Assembly (NCBI GenBank): GCA_963805715.1
Contig: CAWDVK010000004.1
Coordinates: 124,001 to 188,000 of the forward strand
Length of the DNA stretch: 64,000 nt
Direction: 5' to 3'
Source: CAWDVK01 sp963805715
GTDB taxonomy: Bacteria; Actinomycetota; Actinomycetes; Streptosporangiales; Streptosporangiaceae
The notes beneath the pieces were generated by a model that did no database searches, was not told where the DNA came from, and worked only from the letters and a program-made list of their open reading frames with translations. Below, in pieces: positions 17,025 through 24,145 of this stretch. How positions within the stretch are numbered: the first letter of the stretch is position 1; each line of letters begins with the position of its first letter. The position numbers and the translations under genes were made by a program.

Positions 17025-17366
17025 TCAGCCCTCGTCATCAGTCCAGAACGGCCGCAGTTCGATCATCCCTCGCCAGGCCATCGGGTGCTTGGACGCGACC
17101 TCGATGGCCTCGTCCAGGTCGGCGCACTCCAGGACGTCGAAGCCCGCGATCTGGTCCTTGGTCTCCGCATACGGGCCATCGGTCAGCAGCACCTCGCGGT
17201 TGCGGACGCGAACGGTCGTGGCGTCGCTGGCCGGGCGGGTCGCATTGCCCAGCAGCCGGATGCCCCGGCCGTCCATCTCGGCCACCCAGTCCTCGACATC
17301 CGGGGCGCCGTCATCCTGGCCCGGCGTGTAGTCGGGGTCCGTGCACACGAACATCAGGTACTTCAT
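17025..17366 (-). CDS. DGPF/YCII-domain protein, ECF42 partner
   Basis: 113-residue soluble protein of the YCII family with the DGPF-type signature DGPYAETKDQIAGF, followed by the usual acidic helix and H-P pair (EVASKHPMAWRG). Such proteins accompany ECF42 sigma factors and are often their targets; biochemical function is unknown. ATG 17366 has AAAGGAG upstream. TGTCGA on the minus strand (17388-17393) resembles the -35 element reported for ECF42 promoters, but a matching -10 at normal spacing would fall in the ribosome binding site, so it is only suggestive. Confidence 0.9.
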   Translation of the reverse strand: MKYLMFVCTDPDYTPGQDDGAPDVEDWVAEMDGRGIRLLGNATRPASDATTVRVRNREVLLTDGPYAETKDQIAGFDVLECADLDEAIEVASKHPMAWRGMIELRPFWTDDEG

Positions 17367-17505
17367 GGTGCTGCTCTCCTTTCACGGTCGACAGGAAACC
17401 GCCGACAGGAAGATGACGAACGGGCCGGGCGCTCTACTACCGGCTCAGCCGGGTTTTTTCTCCCGGCCGCCGCGGGCCGCATCGTCCCGGCCGTCATCTG
17501 ACCTG

Positions 17506-18750
17506 TCAGGCCGCCGCTGCGCCGCCCTTGACCTGCCTCCCGCGCACCCACACCCCGGTCACGTGCCGGGGCTCGGCGATGATCGAGATGTCCGCCAGCG
17601 GATCGGCGTCCAGCGTGATCAGGTCAGCGTCATAGCCGGCCGCCAGCCGGCCGCTCTTCGGCGCCTGCGGGCCGAGGGTCAGCGGCGCCGTCACCGTGGC
17701 GGCCGCGATCGCCTGCAGCGGCGTCATGCCCAGGCGCACCAGATGCGGCAGCTCGGTCCCGTTGGTCCCCCAGGAGTTCGGCACGTCCATGCCCGTCAGG
17801 CCAATATCCGTGCCCATCGCGATGGTCACGCCGTGCGCGATGGCCCGGCTGACCGCCTCGGCGTGAGCCTGGGCCACGGTTGTCAGCTTGGCGGCCGCGT
17901 ACGGCGGCACCTTATCGAGGTTGGCCAGGATGTCCTCGACGATGCTCCGGGTCGGAACGAGGATCGCCCCGGTCTCCCGCATCGCGGCGCAGGCCTCGTC
18001 GTCCAGGTAGGTCCCGTGCTCGATCGTGCGGACCCCGGCCTCCAGCGCCGCCATGATCCCCGGCTTGCCGTGGCAGTGCGCGGCCACCACCCGCTCGGCC
18101 AGGCCGGCGACCTCGACGATGACGCGCAGCTCGTCGCCGGTGAACTGCTGATGCACCGGGTCGTCGACTTCCGAGAGCACCCCGCCGGAGGCACATACCT
18201 TGATCACCCGGGCGCCGCGGCGCAGCTGCTCCCGGACCGCGCGCATGCACTCGGCGGTGCCGTCGGCGAGCCGCAGCATGCCGTCGAGGCGGCAGAACTC
18301 CTGTACCCAGGACAGCGGATAGGCGTGCAGGTCGCCGTGCCCGCCGGTGACGCTCAGGATTGCCCCGGCCGGGTAGATGGAAGGCCCGTCGAGTATGCCC
18401 TCGCTGACGGCTCGCGCCAGGTAGATGCCCAGCCCGCCGACCTCGCGGACCGAGGTGATGCCGGCGCTCAGCGCGTTGGCCAGGTCCCGGCTGGCCCTGG
18501 CCGCGCGCAGCTGGCCAGGTTCCAGCGGCAGCTGGCCGAGGTCGAATACGCGGCTGCCGAGGAAGTGGCCATGGCAGTCCCACAGGCCCGGCATGACCGT
18601 GGCGGCACGGTGAACGGTCGCGGCCGGGGTCTCGGGCGCATTGCCGGCGGGCCCCGCGTAGCTGATGGTGCCGCCGTCGACGAGCACCACGCCACCGCGG
18701 ACTGGCTCTTCGTCGCCCGCAATCAGCAGTCCGGCTTCGATCCGCTCCAT
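17506..18750 (-). CDS. Metal-dependent amidohydrolase (imidazolonepropionase-like)
   Basis: 414-residue amidohydrolase-superfamily enzyme. The metal-binding HxH is in MPGLWDCHGHF. A lysine suited to carbamylation sits in VIKVCASGGV, further histidines in VVAAHCHGKPG and TIEHGTY, and the catalytic Asp in AMGTDIG. The C-terminal beta-sandwich ends in GRLAAGYDADLITLDADPL. The family includes prolidase-like and hydantoinase-like hydrolases; the substrate is not evident. Start ATG 18750 is preferred over an upstream frame because GGAGGGATC precedes it. A 13-bp inverted repeat lies about 100 bases upstream. Confidence 0.9.
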   Translation of the reverse strand: MERIEAGLLIAGDEEPVRGGVVLVDGGTISYAGPAGNAPETPAATVHRAATVMPGLWDCHGHFLGSRVFDLGQLPLEPGQLRAARASRDLANALSAGITSVREVGGLGIYLARAVSEGILDGPSIYPAGAILSVTGGHGDLHAYPLSWVQEFCRLDGMLRLADGTAECMRAVREQLRRGARVIKVCASGGVLSEVDDPVHQQFTGDELRVIVEVAGLAERVVAAHCHGKPGIMAALEAGVRTIEHGTYLDDEACAAMRETGAILVPTRSIVEDILANLDKVPPYAAAKLTTVAQAHAEAVSRAIAHGVTIAMGTDIGLTGMDVPNSWGTNGTELPHLVRLGMTPLQAIAAATVTAPLTLGPQAPKSGRLAAGYDADLITLDADPLADISIIAEPRHVTGVWVRGRQVKGGAAAA

Positions 18751-18848
18751 GATCCCTCCGAGGTAGCGCCCGCCCGGCTGGCAGGGCAGGCAGAATAGCG
18801 GCCATAACCGCAGCGGAATGACTGCGATCACCGCGGCTGGCCCGGCCT

Positions 18849-18899
18849 GAATAATGCCAGCGCCCCGGTTATCGCGCTGCTGCCCGGCTGGCATTATTC
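18849..18899. repeat. 13-bp perfect inverted repeat upstream of the amidohydrolase gene
   Basis: GAATAATGCCAGC (18849-18861) is the exact reverse complement of 18887-18899, with a 25-base spacer. The arms are unusually AT-rich for this DNA. The repeat lies in the 384-base divergent region (18751-19134) between the amidohydrolase and the AAA+ ATPase. It may be an operator pair, a leader hairpin or old transposon ends; no transposase remains. The rest of the region holds an A7 run near 19070 and no gene. Confidence 0.8.
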
Positions 18900-19134
18900 C
18901 ATGATCGTCATAGCCGTCGCGGCCCGGCCGCCGGGCAGTGGCGGACCGCCCGTACTGGCGATCTGGCCGCGCCGGCTCCTGCCTGCCTGGTCCCGCGCCT
19001 GGGCAGCGAAACGGGGCGATGGCCGGTCACGCCTACGCTGCGTACACGGATGGGGCGCCGAGACCCAAAAAAAGTGCCCCTTATCCGATTGCGGGTATCC
19101 CGAATGCCAGCACTAATGCGCTATACAAGTCTCA

Positions 19135-21609
19135 GTGCGTGGGAGCGAGACGGGGTCACCGGAGCGGCCAACCTCCCTGCCCGGCTGGCGGACCGTGCAG
19201 GGCGGGCTGAACCGCATTCGCCAAACCTTCCGCTCTGCCCCGCTGATCGTCAAGATACTGCTGGTCGTCCTGCTGTGCGTGCTCGCCGTTCCGTTCGCGG
19301 CCTTCCTGATCCTGAGTGCGCTGGTCTACGCGCCCTTTGCGGTCTGGGCGGGCAACCGAACGCTGGCGGCGTCGCTCTCCGTGGCCGTCTGGGGCATGAC
19401 CGTGGTCTCGGCGCTGGCGCACGGCACGAACGATCTCAGGTACGCGCTCGTGGCCCTTCCGCTGGCCGTCGTCGCCGCCGCCCACCTCGGCTCGCTCGGC
19501 CGCTGGTTCGTGCCGTGCCGGACAGTGGCGTGGGCCCTGCTGTGGTCGCTGCCGGCCGGCATCGCCGCTTTCCGCTTCCTGCAGGGCAGTCAGCCTTATC
19601 TGGGGCCGGCCTTCGCCTGGGTGATTGCGTGCGTGGTGCTCGGCTGGCGGCTGGCCAAGTCGTGGCAGGAGAGCAGGCAGCTCGGCCGCCAGCAGGCGCG
19701 CGGCGGCGCGCTGGCCGCGCCCTATGCCTGGTCGCCGCCGCCCGCCCCGCGGGCGGCAGGTGCCCCGGCAGGCAGCCAGGCCCGCGCGACCCGCGGCGGG
19801 GCCGCGCCGGAGCCGGTTCGCGCGGCGCAGGCCGGGGACGGCCTGCGCAGTCAGGCTGCCGCCGGGCCGGGCCGGGACGAGTCGGCCGCGGACTGGCCGG
19901 AGATCACGGTCGACGAGGCCATGGCCGAGCTCGATGACATGGTCGGCCTGGCCGCCGTGAAGGATCAGGTTCGCTCCGTCGCCGCCTCGATCGAGGCCGC
20001 CCGGCGGCGGGCGCTGGCCGGGTACGGCACGGACAAGCCGATGCAGCATTTCGTGTTCCTCGGGCCGCCGGGAACCGGGAAGACCGCGGTGGCCAGGGTC
20101 ATCGCCAAGATCTTCTACGCCTTCGGCCTGCTGGACACGCCGAAGGTCGTCGAGGCGCAGCGGGCCGACCTGGTCGGGGAGTACCTCGGCGCGACCGCGA
20201 TCAAGACCAACGAGCTCATCGACTCGGCGATCGGCGGCGTGCTGTTCATCGACGAGGCTTACAGCCTGGCCAACGAGGGGGACGGCCAGAGCGACCGGTT
20301 CGGCATGGAGGCGGTCCAGGCGCTGCTCAAGCGGGCTGAGGACGATCGCGACGACCTGGTCATCGTCATGGCCGGCTATGAGCGGCAGATGGAAACCTTC
20401 CTGGCCAGCAACCCCGGCCTGAACTCGCGCTTCGGCATGCGGATCAAGTTCCCGACCTATTCTCCTGCCGAGCTGCTGGCGCTCGCGGACCTGGCGCTCG
20501 AGCGCCGGGGCGAGCTGCTCGGCCCGGACGCGCGCCCGGCGCTGTGGCGGATCTTCGAGGACATCGGCCGCCGGCGGCTGGCCGATGAGCTGGGCAACGG
20601 CCGGTTCGTGCGCAGCCTGCTGCGCCGCGCCGGGCAGGCCAGGGACGTGCGGGTGATGGCTGCCGCCGCGGACCCCTCGGCGGCCGACCTGGTGACGCTG
20701 CGGGGCGCGGACCTGGAGCATGCGTTCACCGAGCTGACGGCCAGGTTCCGCGGCTACAGCGAGACGCCGACGCTGGAGAGCGCGCTGGCCGAGCTGGACG
20801 CGCTGGTGGGTCTGGAGCCTGTCAAGCGGCAGGTGCACGAGATCGCCGCGCAGCTGAAGGTGGCCAGGCTGCGTGACCGGCAGGGCCTGGCCAGCCAGCC
20901 GCCGGCCCGGCACTTCGTCTTCACCGGGCCGCCGGGTACCGGCAAGACCACCGTGGCCAGGATCCTGGGCCGGATCTTCGCCGCGCTCGGCCTGCTGGTC
21001 CAGCCGGCCGTGGTGGAGGCGCACCGGAGCGACCTGGTCGGCGAGCACCTGGGCTCGACCGCGATCAAGACGAACAAGCTGATCGACTCCGCGCTGGGCG
21101 GCGTGCTGTTCGTCGACGAGGCGTACGCCCTGTATAACGAGGGCTATTCCGGCGGTGACGCCTTCGGGTCCGAGGCCGTGGCCGCGCTGCTGAAGCGCGC
21201 CGAGGACGACCGGGACCGGCTGGTCATCGTGCTGGCCGGCTACACCAGGGACATGGACCGGTTCCTGCGCAGCAACCCGGGACTTGCCTCCCGGTTCAGC
21301 GTGCGCATCAGCTTCCCCAGCTACACCCCGGCCGAGCTGTCCAGGATCGCCCAGGTGATCGCGGGCGCGGCGGGGGACAGCTTCGACGCCGACGCCCTGC
21401 CGGTGCTCGAGCAGATCTTCACCCAGGCCTGCGACGAGGGCCGTATCGACGAGCTGGGCAACGGCCGGTACGCGCGGTCACTGTTCGAGCGGTCCTGCGC
21501 CGTCAGGGACATGCGGATCTCCGGCCGGGGGGATGCCGCGACGGCGGCCGACCTGACCACGGTGACGGCGGCGGACCTGCTGGCTGCCTACCGCGAGATC
21601 ACCCGCTGA
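19135..21609 (+). CDS. Membrane-anchored tandem AAA+ ATPase (CbxX/CfxQ type)
   Basis: 824 residues. The N-terminal quarter has several hydrophobic segments (about 38-75, 80-100, 105-140 and 150-180). A Pro/Ala-rich linker follows, then two CbxX-type AAA+ modules. Module 1 has GPPGTGKTAVARV (Walker A) and GGVLFIDEAYSL (Walker B). Module 2 has GPPGTGKTTVARI and GGVLFVDEAYAL. Each ends with an ELGNGRF/Y-R-SL sensor-2 region. Related ATPases act as Rubisco activases or as EccA of type VII secretion, but no ESX genes or Rubisco lie nearby. The role is unknown, probably remodelling of a membrane or wall complex. GTG 19135 lacks a Shine-Dalgarno; TATACA ends seven bases before it. Confidence 0.88.
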   Translation: MRGSETGSPERPTSLPGWRTVQGGLNRIRQTFRSAPLIVKILLVVLLCVLAVPFAAFLILSALVYAPFAVWAGNRTLAASLSVAVWGMTVVSALAHGTNDLRYALVALPLAVVAAAHLGSLGRWFVPCRTVAWALLWSLPAGIAAFRFLQGSQPYLGPAFAWVIACVVLGWRLAKSWQESRQLGRQQARGGALAAPYAWSPPPAPRAAGAPAGSQARATRGGAAPEPVRAAQAGDGLRSQAAAGPGRDESAADWPEITVDEAMAELDDMVGLAAVKDQVRSVAASIEAARRRALAGYGTDKPMQHFVFLGPPGTGKTAVARVIAKIFYAFGLLDTPKVVEAQRADLVGEYLGATAIKTNELIDSAIGGVLFIDEAYSLANEGDGQSDRFGMEAVQALLKRAEDDRDDLVIVMAGYERQMETFLASNPGLNSRFGMRIKFPTYSPAELLALADLALERRGELLGPDARPALWRIFEDIGRRRLADELGNGRFVRSLLRRAGQARDVRVMAAAADPSAADLVTLRGADLEHAFTELTARFRGYSETPTLESALAELDALVGLEPVKRQVHEIAAQLKVARLRDRQGLASQPPARHFVFTGPPGTGKTTVARILGRIFAALGLLVQPAVVEAHRSDLVGEHLGSTAIKTNKLIDSALGGVLFVDEAYALYNEGYSGGDAFGSEAVAALLKRAEDDRDRLVIVLAGYTRDMDRFLRSNPGLASRFSVRISFPSYTPAELSRIAQVIAGAAGDSFDADALPVLEQIFTQACDEGRIDELGNGRYARSLFERSCAVRDMRISGRGDAATAADLTTVTAADLLAAYREITR

Positions 21610-21899
21610 GCACGAACCGCACCCGCTGGCCAGGCCGGAGCTGGGCGGCGCGGCCGATGTCGGCCGTGGCGACAACGGCCAGCACCGGGTAGCCGCCGGT
21701 GGCCGGGTGGTCAGCGAGCAGCAGGATCGGCTGGCCGCCGCCGCGGCGAGGCTCGCCGGATCGTCAGCGGGTCGCCCGCGTGGAATCCGCAGGCCACATT
21801 GGCGCTGGTGACCAGCGCCAGCATGGCGTCGTCGTCACCGAGCTGCCAGGTGCCGTAGCTCTCGCCGAGATCGGCGTTGAGGTCGACGACTGGCTCCAT
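21599..21899 (-). pseudogene. Deletion scar of a 5-oxoprolinase operon (pxpA start joined to pxpC end)
   Basis: From ATG 21899 the first 48 or so codons are an excellent LamB/YcsF (PxpA) N-terminus: VDLNADLGESYG, then SANVACGFHAGDPLTIRRA. Near 21750 the sequence switches, in another frame, to the last 50 residues of a KipA/PxpC-type subunit: GGGQPILLLADHPATGGYP, then RPGQRVRFVLSG, stop at 21599. The rest of pxpA, all of pxpB and most of pxpC are missing. The remnant overlaps the end of the convergent ATPase gene by 11 bases. Confidence 0.8.
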
Positions 21900-21943
21900 G
21901 ACGCTGCTCAACTCGCCTCTCCGGTCAACCCGGCCCCCTCCGG

Positions 21944-23705
21944 TCAGCCCAGCCCTTCCGGCGGCAGGTCGGAGAGGGCAGCCCCGATGGCGTCCTCGCT
22001 GGTCCCGGCGGCCCGGATCGTGTTCATCAGGGCATGCAGCACGGCGTGCCGGTCCTCCCCGAGGTCGAGCAGGCGCTGGGCCGCGTCCCAGAAGCTCCGG
22101 AGGGTCGCCCCGCCAGAGCCGGTCAGCCAGCGCGAGGTGGCGGTCAATGTGCTCCGGGCTGGCCTGGCGGCCGGAGGGGTCGTGGTGATCGGCAGCCAGC
22201 AGGGCGCGGCGGTCCGCGGGTGAGGCAGGATCGAGGCCGGCCAGGTCGACCCCGCCGTGGGTGCCGTTCAGCAGCGGGAAGGCGAAAGCACGGCGGGCCA
22301 GCGCCTCCAGGTCACGGTCGGGCAGCAGCCGGGCCACCAGCTCGGGCTCCAGGCCGAAGGAAGCCGGGTCGCGGTAGACCGTGCCGAACATGCGCATCGC
22401 GTCGAAGACCGCGTCCAGCGTCCTGGCGATGGCCTCGCTGCTGAGCCCGGACCTGGCCCCCGCCCAGCGCACCCAGGCGAGCAGCACATGCGGCATCGCG
22501 TCCTGCTCGGCCGGGGACAGCATGACTTTCCTGGGCAGCCAGTCCAGCAGGAAGGTCTCCGCCTTGGCGGGGCTCATCCGCAGCGGGCGGCCGAAGTCGC
22601 GCTCGCAGCCGTACTCGACGATGTGGTCGGCGCACCGGCTGGCCGCCTGCCGGTCGGACAGGTCCTCTGCCTCGTCGGAAGCGAGGAACTCGGCTACCAG
22701 CATGGCCCGCCGGTCCTTGCGCCACAGCTGGCGCCTGGCCGCGGCGGTGAGAGCCGCGGCAGGCGGCGGCAGCGGAGCCGCGCCGCTCGCCGTGGTCGGG
22801 GGCAGGGTCCGGACGCGCGCGCGGATGAACGCGTGGTAAGAGGGGAACGAGGCGCTCACCGGCGGCTCGGCGGCCGACTCAGTCGTGGCGAGTGCCGCCT
22901 CCAGCAGCCATCGCACGTGCGCGGCGTCAACCTGGGTGAAGGTCGTCTGGACGGTCACCAGGTTGGCCGCCGCGGCGCCATGACCGACCTGCAGCGCAGT
23001 TCCCCGGCCCGCAGGCGGCCGCTGGGCCGCCTGCCCCTCGCCCTGGCCGTGAGACAGCCTGCTGGCGTCCGAGCAGTACTCCAGCAGCTTGCTGACCTGG
23101 GAAGTGACCCAGCCATCGCAGGCCATGCCGCCGGTGTTGTAATCGACGACCACGACCAGGGCATGCTGTTCCTGCCCGGCATAGCTGAAGACGCAGACCA
23201 CCTCGTCGCGATCGCCGTAGGCGTCGGAGTTGAGGTAGCACTCCGCCGATACGACCGCCCCGACGTGCTCGGCCCAGCCCGGCCGCGCCACCCCGCGGTC
23301 CATCAGGTCGAGGGCCGCGAGCTCGGCCTGGGCCGCCTGCCGGGGCGTGCCGAGGCACGCGATGCCGGAGAGCAGCGCCAGCGCGGCCGGGCTCGCCTGC
23401 TCGGCTGCGTAGGCCACCAGGCCCTCGCCGATGAGCTCCTCGATGCTGGCCCGGCGGCGCCGCACCTCACGCCGGCCAGAGCGGCTCGGACGCTGGCCCC
23501 ACCAGGTGCCGAGCAGCTCACTGACCATCAGCTCCGCGTCCAGCGGGCTGCGGACGGCCAGCAGCTCGCGGGCAGCCCTGAGCATCTCGGCGAACAGCGC
23601 GCTAGGCGGCGGGGCTGCCAGTCCGCCGGGCCCGCGGGCCGGACCGGAAGACCCGTGCTGACCATGCCCGCCAGTGGGCTCTCGTCGTCGGCTCTGCGGA
23701 CTCAC
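21944..23705 (-). pseudogene. Frameshifted gene of unknown function
   Basis: A soluble, Ala-rich protein of about 585 residues that I do not recognise. The N-terminal tail is low complexity. A central segment has AECYLNSDAYGDRDEVVCVFSYAG and HALVVVVDYNTGG, and the C-terminal half is helical (MSPAKAETFLLDWLPRKVML). The first frame runs on without homology-like content after about 22110. The better C-terminus, LRSFWDAAQRLLDLGEDRHAVLHALMN to LPPEGLG, lies in a second frame ending at 21944. A single indel near 22100-22120 would join them. Either the gene is newly broken or this is a sequencing error. It lies just upstream of the pxp scar on the same strand. Confidence 0.6.
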
Positions 23706-24106
23706 GTCTCTAGCTTCCCAGATCCTCGCGCGCTGATGCGACGGATGCGGCGGCGCGCCGCCCGAATCCTTCTGTCAGGGCGGGTTTAACCGAGATGGCA
23801 TCCCCCGGTAAGGGTGGCGATTAGCTCCGGTCTATTGCGTAACTGGAAGGTTAGTCCATTAGCGCCCGGAACGGCGGGTCTGGGCTCGCCCCGGATGCCG
23901 TGCCGGGCCGGGATGGCCGGCGGCGCCGGCCATCCCGGCTCCCGGAGCCGGATTGATCCGGAAAGTGGTGCGTAGGCGGCGCCACCTGACCTAGGCTGCT
24001 GGCCGCCGGAACGACGCTCATCGCCGAGTTGTTGTCGCCGGGCTTCTTGTATGCGTTCTTGCCGCTAGCCTTCTTGTGTCCGCAGTGAGCAGGAAGGAGC
24101 TGTTCG
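23706..24106. other. Divergent intergenic region before the PP2C phosphatase
   Basis: About 400 bases without a convincing gene. 23780-23860 is a patch of lower GC that probably carries the promoter of the minus-strand gene. The minus strand is open over 23851-24140 and encodes a lysine-rich stretch, but no start or ribosome binding site supports it. Confidence 0.45.
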
Positions 24107-24145
24107 ATGGCACGCGCCCGTGCGGCTTCGGGGTCGTCGCAGTGA
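24107..24145 (+). CDS. Putative 12-codon upstream ORF coupled to the PP2C gene
   Basis: ATG 24107 follows a strong AGGAAGGAG (24091-24099) at ideal distance and encodes MARARAASGSSQ. Its TGA (24143-24145) overlaps GTG 24142, the best start of the phosphatase gene, in a GTGA arrangement. The layout suggests translational coupling: ribosomes finishing the small frame re-start on the large one. Alternatively, the phosphatase begins at GTG 24076 or 24085 and the small frame is fortuitous. Confidence 0.4.
   Translation: MARARAASGSSQ

Noticed and set aside
17506..18798. Plus-strand frame (485 codons) opposite the amidohydrolase
   Set aside because: The amidohydrolase motifs on the minus strand are unequivocal; the plus frame is a shadow.
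23851..24140. Lysine-rich minus-strand frame before the PP2C gene
   Set aside because: No start codon or ribosome binding site fits, and it runs antisense into the phosphatase gene.
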